The notes under the pieces are model-generated. The model was not told the DNA's origin and searched no databases. It was given only the letters and a program-made list of their open reading frames with translations. Positions 28,184 to 42,300 of a DNA stretch of 64,000 bases are shown piece by piece. The DNA lies in the NCBI GenBank assembly GCA_951804985.1, contig OX638133.1:35179963-35243962 (forward strand). The letters run 5' to 3'. The stretch comes from Dryomyza anilis (lineage: Eukaryota; Arthropoda; Insecta; Diptera; Dryomyzidae). A program made the position numbers and the translations under genes. Within the stretch, counting starts at the first letter, position 1. Each line of letters opens with the position of its first letter.

Positions 28184-30400
28184 TAAACGGAGCGTCCTAG
28201 AGGGTTAAATTTCATATAATTCGATAAGTGGGTTTCGGAATAATCAGGTTTTGAAAATCTATTTTTCTTTAATTTCTTTAATTGGCCATAACTCCTAAAC
28301 GGAGCGTCCTAGAGGGTTAAATTTCATATAATTCGATCAGTGGGTTTCGGAATAATCAGGTTTTGAAGATCTATTTTTCTTTAATTTCTTTCATTGGCCT
28401 TAACTCCTAAACGGAGCGTCATAGAGGGTCAAAAGTAGGCGCATTTTTGAAAATCTATTTTTCTTTAATTTCTTTAATTGGCCATAACTCCTAAACGGAG
28501 CGTCCTAGAGGGTTGAATGTAGTCGGTTTTTATAGACACTGATTGTCCTATTTTTCACTGTAAATTTCATATTATTCGATCGGTGGGTTTCGGAATAATC
28601 AGGTTTTGAAAATCTATTTTTCTTTAATTTCTTTAATTGGCCATAACTCCTAAACGGAGCGTCCTAGAAGGTTGAAAGTAGGCGCATTTTTGAAAATCTA
28701 TTTTTCTTTAATATCTTTAATTGGCCATAACTCCTAAACGGAGCGTCTTAGAGGGTCAAAATTAGGCGCATTTTTGAAAATATATTTTTCTTTAATTTCT
28801 TTAATTGGCCATAACTCCTAAACGGAGCGTCCTAGAGGGTTAAATTTCATATAATTTGATCAGTGGGTTGCGGAATAATCAGGTTTTGAAAATTTATTTT
28901 TCTTTAATTTCTTGAATTGTTCAGAACTCCTAAACGGAGCGTCCTAGAGGGTTGAAAGTGGTCGCTTTTTATAGACACTGAATGCCATATTTTTCACTGT
29001 AAATTTCATATTATTCGATCGGTGGGTTTCGGAATAACCAGGTTTTGAAAATCTATTTTTCTTTAATTTCTTTAATTGGCCATAACTCCTAAACGGAGCG
29101 TCCTAGAGGGTTGAAAGTAGTCGCTTTTTATAGACACTGAATGCCATATTTTTCACTGTAAATTTCATATTATTCGATCGGTGGGTTTCGGAATAATCAG
29201 GTTTTGAAAATCTGTTTTTCTTTAATTTTTTTAATTGGCCATAACTCCTAAACGGAGCGTCCTAGAGGGTTAAAAGTAGGCGCATTTTTGAAAATCTATT
29301 TTTCTTTAACATCTTTAATTGGCCATAACTCCTAAAAGGAGCGTCCTAGAGGGTTGAAAGTGGTCGCTTTTTATAGACACTGAATGCCATATTTTTCACT
29401 GTAAATTTCATATTATTCGATCGGTGGGTTTCGGAATAACCAGGTTTTGAAAATCTATTTTTCTTTAATTTCTTTAATTGGCCATAACTCCTAAACGGAG
29501 CGTCCTAGAGGGTTGAAAGTAGTCGCTTTTTATAGACACTGAATGCCATATTTTTCACTGTAAATTTCATATTATTCGATCGGTGGGTTTCGGAATAATC
29601 AGGTTTTGAAAATCTGTTTTTCTTTAATTTTTTTAATTGGCCATAACTCCTAAACGGAGCGTCCTAGAGGGTTAAAAGTAGGCGCATTTTTGAAAATCTA
29701 TTTTTCTTTAACATCTTTAATTGGCCATAACTCCTAAAAGGAGCGTCCTAGAGGGTTGAAAGTGGTCGCTTTTTATAGACACTGAATGCCATATTTTTCA
29801 CTGTAAATTTCATATAACCAGGTTTTGAAAATCTATTTTTCTTTAATTTCTTTAATTGGCCATAACTCCTAAACGGAGCGTCCTAGAGGGTTGAAAGTAG
29901 TCGCTTTTTATAGACACTGAATGCCATATTTTTCACTGTAAATTTCATATTATTCGATCGGTGGGTTTCGGAATAATCAGGTTTTGAAAATCTATTTTTC
30001 TTTAATTTCTTTAATTGGCCATAACTCCTAAACGGAGCGTCCTAGAGGTTCACTGTAACTTTCATATTATTCGATCGGTGGGTTTCGGAATAATCAGGTT
30101 TTGAAAATCTGTTTTTCTTTAATTTTTTTAATTGGCCATAACTCCTAAACGGAGCGTCGTAGAGGGTTAAAAGTAGGCGCATTTTTGAAAATCTATTTTT
30201 CTTTAACATCTTTAATTGGCCATAACTCCTAAAAGGAGCGTCCTAGAGGGTTGAAAGTGGTCGCTTTTTATAGACACTGAATGACACTGAATGTGGTCGC
30301 TTTTTATAGACACTGAATGCCATATTTTTCACTGTAAATTTTATATTATTCGATCGGTGGGTTTCGGAATAACCAGGTTTTGAAAATCTATTTTTCTTTA
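28184..30400 (+). repeat. Satellite left-edge domain: mixed 84-, 112- and 159-bp units
   Basis: Unit starts at 28284, 28396, 28480, 28639, 28723, 28807, 28919 and 29078 give lengths of 112, 84, 159, 84, 84, 112 and 159 bp. The 84-bp unit keeps GGCCATAACTCC...GAGGGTT and the AAATCTATTTTTCTTTAATT end, joined by AAAAGTAGGCGCATTTTTG. The 112-bp unit joins GGGTTAAATTTCATATAATT to the CGATCAGTGGGTTTCGG half. From about 29031 a 402-bp trimer (159+159+84) repeats (GGAATAACCAGG at 29031 and 29433). Divergence between units is higher than in the interior. Confidence 0.85.
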
Positions 30401-33400
30401 ATTTCTTTAATTGGCCATAACTCCTAAACGGAGCGTCCTAGAGGGTTGAAAGTAGTCGCTTTTTATAGACACTGAATGCCATATTTTTCACTGTAAATTT
30501 CATATTATTCGATCGGTGGGTTTCGGAATAATCAGGTTTTGAAAATCTATTTTTCTTTAATTTCTTTAATTGGCCATAACTCCTAAACGGAGCGTCCTAG
30601 AGGGTTAAAAGTAGTCGCTTTTTATAGACACTGAATTCCATGTTTTTCACTGTAAATTTCATATTTTTCGATCAGTGGGTTTCGGAATAATCAGGTTTTG
30701 AAAATCTATTTTTCTTTAATTTCTTTAATTGGCCATAACTCCTAAAAGGAGCGTCCTAGAGGGTTGAAAGTGGTCGCTTTTTATAGACACTGAATGCCAT
30801 ATTTTTCACTGTAAATTTCATATTATTCGATCGGTGGGTTTCGGAATAATCAGGTTTTGAAAATCTATTTTTCTTTAATTTCTTTAATTGGCCATAACTC
30901 CTAAACGGAGCGTCCTAGAGGGTTGAAAGTAGTCGCTTTTTATAGACACTGAATGCCATATTTTTCACTGTAAATTTCATATTATTCGATCGGTGGGTTT
31001 CGGAATAATCAGGTTTTGAAAATCTATTTTTCTTTAATTTCTTTAATTGGCCATAACTCCTAAATGGAGCGTCCTAGAGGATTAAATTTCATATAATTCG
31101 ATCAGTGGGTTTCGGAATAATCAGGTTTTGAAAATCTATTTTTCTTTAATTTCTTTAATTGGCCATAACTCCTAAACGGAGCGTCCTAGAGGGTTGAAAG
31201 TAGTCGCTTTTTATAGACACTGAATGCCATATTTTTCACTGTAAATTTCATATTATTCGATCGGTGGGTTTCGGAATAATCAGGTTTTGAAAATCTATTT
31301 TTCTTTAATTTCTTTAATTGGCCATAACTCCTAAACGGAGCGTCCTAGAGGGTTAAATTTCATATAATTCGATCAGTGGGTTGCGGAATAATCAGGTTTT
31401 AAAAATCTATTTTTCATTAATTTCTTTAATTGGCCATAACTCCTAAACGGAGCGTCCTAGAGGGTTGAAAGTAGTCGCTTTTTATAGACACTGAATGCCA
31501 TATTTTTCACTGTAAATTTCATATTATTCGATCGGTGGGTTTCGGATTAATCAGGTTTTGAAAATCTATTTTTCTTTAATTTCTTTAATTGGCCATAACT
31601 CCTAAACGGACCGTTCTATAGGGTTGAAAGTAGTCGCCATATTTTTCACTGTAAATTTCATATTATTCGATCGGTGGGTTTCGGAATAATCAGGTTTTAA
31701 AAATCTATTTTTCTTTAATTTCTTTAATTGGCCATAACTCCTAAACGGAGCGTCCTAGAGGGTTGAAAGTAGTCGCTTTTTATAGACACTGAATGCCATA
31801 TTTTTCACTGTAAATTTTATATTATTCGATCGGTGGGTTTCGGAATAATCAGGTTTTGAAAATCTATTTTTCTTTAATTTCTTTAATTGGCCATAACTCC
31901 TAAACGGAGCGACCTAGAGGGTTGAAAGTAGTCGCTTTTTATAGACACTGAATTCCATATTTTTCACTGTAAATTTCATATTATTCGATCAGTGGGTTTC
32001 GGAATAATCAGGTTTTGAAAATCTATTTTTCTTTAATTTTTTAATTGGTCATAACTCCTAAACGGATCGTCCTAGAGGGTTAAAAGTAATCGCTTTTTAT
32101 AGACACTGAATGCCATATTTTTCACTGTAAATTTCATATTATTCGATCGGTGGGTTTCGGAATAATCAGGTTTTGAAAATCTATTTTTCTTTAATTTCTT
32201 GAATTGGCCATAACTCCTAAACGGAGCGTCCTAGAGGGTTAAAAGTAATCGCTTTTTATAGACACTGAATTCCATATTTTTCGATCAGTAGGTTTCGGAA
32301 TAATCAGGTTTTGAAAATCTATTTTTCTTTAATTTCTTTAATTGGCCATAACTCCTAAACGGAGCGACCTAGAGGGTTGAAAGTAGTCGCTTTTTATAGA
32401 CACTGAATGCCATATTTTTCACTGTAAATTTTATATTATTCGATCGCTGGGTTTCGGAATAATCAGGTTTTGAAAATCTATTTTTCTTTAATTTCTTTAA
32501 TTGGCCATAACTCCTAAACGGAGCGTCCTAGAGGGTTGAAAGTAGTCGCTTTTTATAGACACTGAATGCCATATTTTTCACTGTAAATTTCATATTATTC
32601 GATCGGTGGGTTTCGGAATAATCAGGTTTTGAAAAATCTATTTTTCTTTATAATCAGGTTTTGAAAATCTATTTTTCTTTAATTTCTTTAATTGGCCATA
32701 ACTCCTAAACGGAGCGTCCTAGAGGGTTGAAAGTAGTCGCTTTTTATAGACACTGAATGCCATATTTTTCACTGTAAATTTCATATTATTCGATCGGTGG
32801 GTTTCGGAATAATCAGGTTTTGAAAATCTATTTTTCTTTAATTTCTTTAATTGGCCATAACTCCTAAACGGAGCGACCTAGAGGGTTGAAAGTAGTCGCT
32901 TTTTATAGACACTGAATGCCACATTTTTCACTGTAAATTTTATATTATTCGATCGGTGGGTTTCGGAATAATCAGGTTTTGAAAATCTATTTTTCTTTAA
33001 TTTCTTTAATTGGCCATAACTCCTAAACGGAGCGTCCTAGAGGGTTAAAAGTAGTCGCTTTTTATAGACACTGAATGCCATATTTTTCACTGTAAATTTT
33101 ATATTATTCGATCGGTGGGTTTCGGAATAATCAGGTTTTGAAAATCTATTTTTCTTTAATTTCTTTAATTGGCCATAACTCCTAAACGGAGCGTCCTAGA
33201 GGGTTAAAAGTAGTCGCTTTTTATAGACACTGAATGCCATATTTTTCACTGTAAATTTCATATTATTCGATCGGTGGGTTTCGGAATAATCAGGTTTTGA
33301 AAAATCTATTTTTCTTTATAATCAGGTTTTGAAAATCTATTTTTCTTTAATTTCTTTAATTGGCCATAACTCCTAAACGGAGCGTCCTAGAGGGTTGAAA

Positions 33401-35901
33401 GTAGTCGCTTTTTATAGACACTGAATGCCATATTTTTCACTGTAAATTTCATATTATTCGATCGGTGGGTTTCGGAATAATCAGGTTTTGAAAATCTATT
33501 TTTCTTTAATTTCTTTAATTGGCCATAACTCCTAAACGGAGCGACCTAGAGGGTTGAAAGTAGTCGCTTTTTATAGACACTGAATGCCATATTTTTCACT
33601 GTAAATTTTATATTATTCGATCGGTGGGTTTCGGAATAATCAGGTTTTGAAAATCTATTTTTCTTTAATTTCTTTAATTGGCCATAACTCCTAAACGGAG
33701 CGTCCTAGAGGGTTAAAAGTAGTCGCTTTTTATAGACACTGAATGCCATATTTTTCACTGTAAATTTCATATTATTCGATCGGTGGGTTTCGGAATAATC
33801 AGGTTTTGAAAAATCTATTTTTCTTTAATCTCTTTAATTGGCCATAACTCCTAAACGGAGCGACCTAGAGGGTTGAATGTAGTCGCTTTTTATAGACACT
33901 GAATGCCATATTTTTCACTGTAAATTTTATATTATTCGATCGGTGGGTTTCGGAATAATCAGGTTTTGAAAATCTATTTTTCTTTAATTTCTTTAATTGG
34001 CCATAACTCCTAAACGGAGCGTCCTAGAGGGTTGAAAGTAGTCGCTTTTTATAGACACTGAATGCCATATTTTTCACTGTAAATTTCATATTATTCGATC
34101 GGTGGGTTTCGGAATAATCAGGTTTTGAAAATCTATTTTTCTTTAATTTCTTTAATTGGCCATAACTCCTAAACGGAGCGTCCTAGAGGGTTAAAAGTAG
34201 TCGCTTTTTATAGACACTGAATGCCATATTTTTCACTGTAAATTTCATATTATTCGATCGGTGGGTTTCGGAATAATCAGGTTTTGAAAATCTATTTTTC
34301 TTTAATTTCTTTAATTGGCCATAACTCCTAAACGGAGCGTCCTAGAGGGTTAAAAGTAGTCGCTTTTTATAGACACTGAATGCCATATTTTTCACTGTAA
34401 ATTTTATATTATTCGATCGGTGGGTTTCGGAATAATCAGGTTTTGAAAATCTATTTTTCTTTAATTTCTTTAATTGGCCATAACTCCTAAACGGAGCGTC
34501 CTAGAGGGTTGAAAGTAGTCGCTTTTTATAGACACTGAATGCCATATTTTTCACTGTAAATTTCATATTATTCGATCGGTGGGTTTCGGAATAATCAGGT
34601 TTTGAAAATCTATTTTTCTTTAATTTCTTTAATTGGCCATAACTCCTAAACGGAGCGTCCTAGAGGGTTGAAAGTAGTCACTTTTTATAGACACTGAATG
34701 CCATATTTTTCACTGCAAATTTCATATTATTCGATCGGTGGGTTTCGGATTAATCAGGTTTTGAAAATCTATTTTTCTTTAATTTCTTTAATTGGCCATA
34801 ACTCCTAAACGGACCGTTCTATAGGGTTGAAAGTAGTCGCCATATTTTTCACTGTAAATTTCATATTATTCGATCGGTGGGTTTCGGAATAATCAGGTTT
34901 TGAAAATCTATTTTTCTTTAATTTCTTTAATTGGCCATAACTCCTAAACGGAGCGACCTAGAGGGTTGAAAGTAGTCGCTTTTTATAGACACTGAATGCC
35001 ATATTTTTCACTGTAAATTTTATATTATTCGATCGGTGGGTTTCGGAATAATCAGGTTTTGAAAATCTATTTTTCTTTAATTTCTTTAATTGGCCATAAC
35101 TCCTAAACGGAGCGTCCTAGAGGGTTAAAAGTAGTCGCTTTTTATAGACACTGAATGCCATATTTTTCACTGTAAATTTCATATTATTCGATCGGTGGGT
35201 TTCGGAATAATCAGGTTTTGAAAATCTATTTTTCTTTAATTTCTTTAATTGGCCATAACTCCTAAACGGAGCGACCTAGAGGGTTGAAAGTAGTCGCTTT
35301 TTATAGACACTGAATGCCATATTTTTCACTGTAAATTTTATATTATTCGATCGGTGGGTTTCGGAATAATCAGGTTTTGAAAATCTATTTTTCTTTAATT
35401 TCTTTAATTGGCCATAACTCCTAAACGGAGCGTCCTAGAGGGTTAAAAGTAGTCGCTTTTTATAGACACTGAATGCCATATTTTTCACTGTAAATTTCAT
35501 ATTATTCGATCGGTGGGTTTCGGAATAATCAGGTTTTGAAAATCTATTTTTCTTTAATTTCTTTAATTGGCCATAACTCCTAAACGGAGCGTCCTAGAGG
35601 GTTGAAAGTAGTCGCTTTTTATAGACACTGAATGCCATATTTTTCACTGTAAATTTCATATTATTCGATCGGTGGGTTTCGGAATAATCAGGTTTTGAAA
35701 ATCTATTTTTCTTTAATTTCTTTAATTGGCCATAACTCCTAAACGGAGCGTCCTAGAGGGTTAAAAGTAGTCGCTTTTTATAGACACTGAATGCCATATT
35801 TTTCACTGTAAATTTCATATTATTCGATCGGTGGGTTTCGGAATAATCAGGTTTTGAAAATCTATTTTTCTTTAATTTCTTTAATTGGCCATAACTCCTA
35901 A

Positions 35902-37650
35902 ACGGATCGTCCTAGAGGGTTAAAAGTAATCGCTTTTTATAGACACTGAATTCCATATTTTTCACTGTAAATTTCATATTATTCGATCGGTGGGTTTCGG
36001 AATAATCAGGTTTTGAAAATCTATTTTTCTTTAATTTCTTTAATTGGCCATAACTCCTAAACGGATCGTCCTAGAGGGTTGAAAGTAGTCGCTTTTTATA
36101 GACACTGAATGCCATATTTTTCACTGTAAATTTCATATTATTCGATCGGTGGGTTTCGGAATAATCAGGTTTTGAAAATCTATTTTTCTTTAATTTCTTT
36201 AATTGGCCATAACTCCTAAACGGAGCGTCCTAGAGGGTTAAAAGTAGTCGCTTTTTATAGACACTGAATGCCATATTTTTCACTGTAAATTTCATATTAT
36301 TCGATCGGTGGGTTTCGGAATAATCAGGTTTTGAAAATCTATTTTTCTTTAATTTCTTTAATTGGCCATAACTCCTAAACGGAGCGTCCTAGAGGGTTAA
36401 AAGTAGTCGCTTTTTATAGACACTGAATGCCATATTTTTCACTGTAAATTTCATATTATTCGATCGGTGGGTTTCGGAATAATCAGGTTTTGAAAATCTA
36501 TTTTTCTTTAATTTCTTTAATTGGCCATAACTCCTAAACGGATCGTCCTAGAGGGTTAAAAGTAATCGCTTTTTATAGACACTGAATTCCATATTTTTCA
36601 CTGTAAATTTCATATTATTCGATCGGTGGGTTTCGGAATAATCAGGTTTTGAAAATCTATTTTTCTTTAATTTCTTTAATTGGCCATAACTCCTAAACGG
36701 ATCGTCCTAGAGGGTTAAAAGTAATCGCTTTTTATAGACACTGAATTCCATATTTTTCACTGTAAATTTCATATTATTCGATCGGTGGGTTTCGGAATAA
36801 TCAGGTTTTGAAAATCTATTTTTCTTTAATTTCTTTAATTGGCCATAACTCCTAAACGGATCGTCCTAGAGGGTTGAAAGTAGTCGCTTTTTATAGACAC
36901 TGAATGCCATATTTTTCACTGTAAATTTCATATTATTCGATCGGTGGGTTTCGGAATAATCAGGTTTTGAAAATCTATTTTTCTTTAATTTCTTTAATTG
37001 GCCATAACTCCTAAACGGAGCGTCCTAGAGGGTTAAAAGTAGTCGCTTTTTATAGACACTGAATGCCATATTTTTCACTGTAAATTTCATATTATTCGAT
37101 CGGTGGGTTTCGGAATAATCAGGTTTTGAAAATCTATTTTTCTTTAATTTCTTTAATTGGCCATAACTCCTAAACGGAGCGTCCTAGAGGGTTAAAAGTA
37201 GTCGCTTTTTATAGACACTGAATGCCATATTTTTCACTGTAAATTTCATATTATTCGATCGGTGGGTTTCGGAATAATCAGGTTTTGAAAATCTATTTTT
37301 CTTTAATTTCTTTAATTGGCCATAACTCCTAAACGGATCGTCCTAGAGGGTTAAAAGTAATCGCTTTTTATAGACACTGAATTCCATATTTTTCACTGTA
37401 AATTTCATATTATTCGATCGGTGGGTTTCGGAATAATCAGGTTTTGAAAATCTATTTTTCTTTAATTTCTTTAATTGGCCATAACTCCTAAACGGATCGT
37501 CCTAGAGGGTTAAAAGTAATCGCTTTTTATAGACACTGAATTCCATATTTTTCACTGTAAATTTCATATTATTCGATCGGTGGGTTTCGGAATAATCAGG
37601 TTTTGAAAATCTATTTTTCTTTAATTTCTTTAATTGGCCATAACTCCTAA
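35902..37650 (+). repeat. Pentameric higher-order repeat, 795 bp, two copies and a bit
   Basis: Units marked by ACGGATCGTCC instead of ACGGAGCGTCC occur at 35902, 36061, 36538, 36697, 36856, 37333 and 37492. Shifting by 795 bp (5 x 159) maps 35902 to 36697, 36061 to 36856, 36538 to 37333 and 36697 to 37492, including the linked GTAATCGC and GAATTCC variants. The block therefore spread as five-monomer units. Confidence 0.85.
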
Positions 37651-38299
37651 ACGGAGCGTCCTAGAGGGTTGAAAGTAGTCGCTTTTTATAGACACTGAAT
37701 TCCATATTTTTCACTGTAAATTTTATATTATTCGATCGGTGGGTTTCGGAATAATCAGGTTTTGAAAATCTATTTTTCTTTAATTTCTTTAATTGGCCAT
37801 AACTCCTAAACGGAGCGTCCTAGAGGGTTGAAAGTAGTCGCTTTTTATAGACACTGAATGCCATATTTTTCACTGTAAATTTCATATTATTCGATCGGTG
37901 GGTTTCGGAATAATCAGGTTTTGAAAATCTATTTTTCTTTAATTTCTTTAATTGGCCATAACTCCTAAACGGAGCGTCCTAGAGGGTTAAAAGTAGTCGC
38001 TTTTTATAGACACTGAATGCCATATTTTTCACTGTAAATTTCATATTATTCGATCGGTGGGTTTCGGAATAATCAGGTTTTGAAAATCTATTTTTCTTTA
38101 ATTTCTTTAATTGGCCATAACTCCTAAACGGAGCGTCCTAGAGGGTTAAAAGTAGTCGCTTTTTATAGACACTGAATGCCATATTTTTCACTGTAAATTT
38201 TATATTATTCGATCGGTGGGTTTCGGAATAATCAGGTTTTGAAAATCTATTTTTCTTTAATTTCTTTAATTGGCCATAACTCCTAAACGGAGCGTCCTA

Positions 38300-39300
38300 G
38301 AGGGTTGAAAGTAGTCGCTTTTTATAGACACTGAATGCCATATTTTTCACTGTAAATTTCATATTATTCGATCGGTGGGTTTCGGAATAATCAGGTTTTG
38401 AAAATCTATTTTTCTTTAATTTCTTTAATTGGCCATAACTCCTAAACGGAGCGTCCTAGAGGGTTGAAAGTAGTCACTTTTTATAGACACTGAATGCCAT
38501 ATTTTTCACTGCAAATTTCATATTATTCGATCGGTGGGTTTCGGATTAATCAGGTTTTGAAAATCTATTTTTCTTTAATTTCTTTAATTGGCCATAACTC
38601 CTAAACGGACCGTTCTATAGGGTTGAAAGTAGTCGCCATATTTTTCACTGTAAATTTCATATTATTCGATCGGTGGGTTTCGGAATAATCAGGTTTTAAA
38701 AATCTATTTTTCTTTAATTTCTTTAATTGGCCATAACTCCTAAACGGAGCGTCCTAGAGGGTTGAAAGTAGTCGCTTTTTATAGACACTGAATGCCATAT
38801 TTTTCACTGTAAATTTTATATTATTCGATCGGTGGGTTTCGGAATAATCAGGTTTTGAAAATCTATTTTTCTTTAATTTCTTTAATTGGCCATAACTCCT
38901 AAACGGAGCGTCCTAGAGGGTTGAAAGTAGTCACTTTTTATAGACACTGAATGCCATATTTTTCACTGCAAATTTCATATTATTCGATCGGTGGGTTTCG
39001 GATTAATCAGGTTTTGAAAATCTATTTTTCTTTAATTTCTTTAATTGGCCATAACTCCTAAACGGACCGTTCTATAGGGTTGAAAGTAGTCGCCATATTT
39101 TTCACTGTAAATTTCATATTATTCGATCGGTGGGTTTCGGAATAATCAGGTTTTAAAAATCTATTTTTCTTTAATTTCTTTAATTGGCCATAACTCCTAA
39201 ACGGAGCGTCCTAGAGGGTTGAAAGTAGTCGCTTTTTATAGACACTGAATGCCATATTTTTCACTGTAAATTTTATATTATTCGATCGGTGGGTTTCGGA
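38300..39300 (+). repeat. Trimeric higher-order repeat, 457 bp
   Basis: A linked set of variants (TAGTCACTTTT, CACTGCAAATTT, TTCGGATTAATCAGG, ACGGACCGTTCTATAGGG and a following 139-bp unit) occurs at 38474 and again at 38931, 457 bp apart (159+159+139). Parts of the same set occur near 31540-31640 and 34675-34850, so this segment was also copied over several kilobases. Confidence 0.8.
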
Positions 39301-42300
39301 ATAATCAGGTTTTGAAAATCTATTTTTCTTTAATTTCTTTAATTGGCCATAACTCCTAAACGGAGCGTCCTAGAGGGTTGAAAGTAGTCGCTTTTTATAG
39401 ACACTGAATGCCATATTTTTCACTGTAAATTTCATATTATTCGATCGGTGGGTTTCGGAATAATCAGGTTTTGAAAAATCTATTTTTCTTTATAATCAGG
39501 TTTTGAAAATCTATTTTTCTTTAATTTCTTTAATTGGCCATAACTCCTAAACGGAGCGTCCTAGAGGGTTGAAAGTAGTCGCTTTTTATAGACACTGAAT
39601 GCCATATTTTTCACTGTAAATTTCATATTATTCGATCGGTGGGTTTCGGAATAATCAGGTTTTGAAAAATCTATTTTTCTTTAATCTCTTTAATTGGCCA
39701 TAACTCCTAAACGGAGCGACCTAGAGGGTTGAAAGTAGTCGCTTTTTATAGACACTGAATGCCATATTTTTCACTGTAAATTTCATATTATTCGATCGGT
39801 GGGTTTCGGAATAATCAGGTTTTGAAAAATCTATTTTTCTTTAATTTCTTTAATTGGCCATAACTCCTAAACGGAGCGTCCTAGAGGGTTGAAAGTAGTC
39901 GCTTTTTATAGACACTGAATGCCATATTTTTCACTGTAAATTTCATATTATTCGATCGGTGGGTTTCGGAATAATCAGGTTTTGAAAATCTATTTTTCTT
40001 TAATTTCTTTAATTGGCCATAACTCCTAAACGGAGCGTCCTAGAGGGTTGAAAGTAGTCGCTTTTTATAGACACTGAATGCCATATTTTTCACTGTAAAT
40101 TTCATATTATTCGATCGGTGGGTTTCGGAATAATCAGGTTTTGAAAAATCTATTTTTCTTTAATCTCTTTAATTGGCCATAACTCCTAAACGGAGCGACC
40201 TAGAGGGTTGAAAGTAGTCGCTTTTTATAGACACTGAATGCCATATTTTTCACTGTAAATTTTATATTATTCGATCGGTGGGTTTCGGAATAATCAGGTT
40301 TTGAAAATCTATTTTTCTTTAATTGGCCATAACTCCTAAACGGAGCGTCCTAGAGGGTTGAAAGTAGTCGCTTTTTATAGACACTGAATGCCATATTTTT
40401 CATAATCTGGTTTTGAAAATCTATTTTTCTTTAATTTCTTTAATTGGCCATAACTCCTAAACGGAGCGTCCTAGAGGGTTAAAAGTAGTCGCTTTTTATA
40501 GACACTGAATGCCATATTTTTCACTGTAAATTTCATATTATTCGATCGGTGGGTTTCGGAATAATCAGGTTTTGAAAATCTATTTTTCTTTAATTTCTTT
40601 AATTGGCCATAACTCCTAAACGGATCGTCCTAGAGGGTTAAAAGTAATCGCTTTTTATAGACACTGAATTCCATATTTTTCACTGTAAATTTCATATTAT
40701 TCGATCAGTGGGTTTCGGAATAATCAGGTTTTGAAAATCTATTTTTCTTTAATTTCTTTAATTGGCCATAACTCCTAAACGGAGCGACCTAGAGGGTTGA
40801 AAGTAGTCGCCATATTTTTCACTGTAAATTTCATATTATTCGATCGGTGGATTTCGGAATAATCAGGTTTTAAAAATCTATTTTTCTTTAATTTCTTTAA
40901 TTGGCCATAACTCCTAAACGGAGCGTCCTAGAGGGTTGAAAGTAGTCGCCATATTTTTCACTGTAAATTTTATATTATTCGATCGGTGGGTTTCGGAATA
41001 ATCAGGTTTTGAAAATCTATTTTTCTTTAATTTCTTTAATTGGCCATAACTCCTAAACGGAGCGTCCTAGAGGGTTAAAAGTAGTCGCTTTTTATAGACA
41101 CTGAATGCCATATTTTTCACTGTAAATTTCATATTATTCGATCGGTGGGTTTCGGAATAATCAGGTTTTGAAAATCTATTTTTCTTTAATTTCTTTAATT
41201 GGCCATAACTCCTAGAGGGTTGAAAGTAGTCGCTTTTTATAGACACTGAATGCCATATTTTTCACTGTAAATTTCATATTATTCGATCGGTGGGTTTCGG
41301 AATAATCAGGTTTTGAAAATCTATTTTTCTTTAATTTCTTTAATTGGCCATAACTCCTAAACGGAGCGTCCTAGAGGGTTGAAAGTAGTCGCTTTTTATA
41401 GACACTGAATGCCATATTTTTCACTGTAAATTTTATATTATTCGATCGGTGGGTTTCGGAATAATCAGGTTTTGAAAATCTATTTTTCTTTAATTTCTTT
41501 AATTGGCCATAACTCCTAAACGGAGCGTCCTAGAGGGTTGAAAGTAGTCGCCATATTTTTCACTGTAAATTTCATATTATTCGATCGGTGGGTTTCGGAA
41601 TAATCAGGTTTTGAAAAATCTATTTTTCTTTAATTTCTTTAATTGGCCATAACTCCTAAACGGAGCGTCCTAGAGGGTTGAAAGTAGTCGCTTTTTATAG
41701 ACACTGAATGCCATATTTTTCACTGTAAATTTCATATTATTCGATGGGTGGGTTTCGGAATAATCAGGTTTTGAAAATCTATTTTTCTTTATTTCTTTAA
41801 TTGGCCATAACTCCTAAACGGAGCGTCCTAGAGGGTTGAAAGTAGTCGCTTTTTATAGACACTGAATGCCATATTTTTCACTGTAAATTTCATATTATTC
41901 GATCGGTGGGTTTCGGAATAATCAGGTTTTGAAAAATCTATTTTTCTTTAATTTCTTTAATTAGCCATAACTCCTAAACGGAGCGTCCTAGAGGGTTGAA
42001 AGTAGTCGCCATATTTTTCACTGTAAATTTCATATTATTCGATCGGTGGATTTCGGAATAATCAGGTTTTGAAAATCTATTTTTCTTTAATTTCTTTAAT
42101 TGGCCATAACTCCTAAACGGAGCGTCCTAGAGGGTTGAAAGTAGTCGCCATATTTTTCACTGTAAATTTCATATTATTCGATCGGTGGATTTCGGAATAA
42201 TCAGGTTTTGAAAATCTATTTTTCTTTAATTTCTTTAATTGGCCATAACTCCTAAACGGAGCGACCTAGAGGGTTGAAAGTAGTCGCTTTTTATAGACAC

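Noticed and set aside
33362..33521. A CENP-B-box-like motif around TTCGATCGGTGGG in the monomer
   Set aside because: The fixed positions of the CENP-B box do not line up, so this is not evidence of centromere function.
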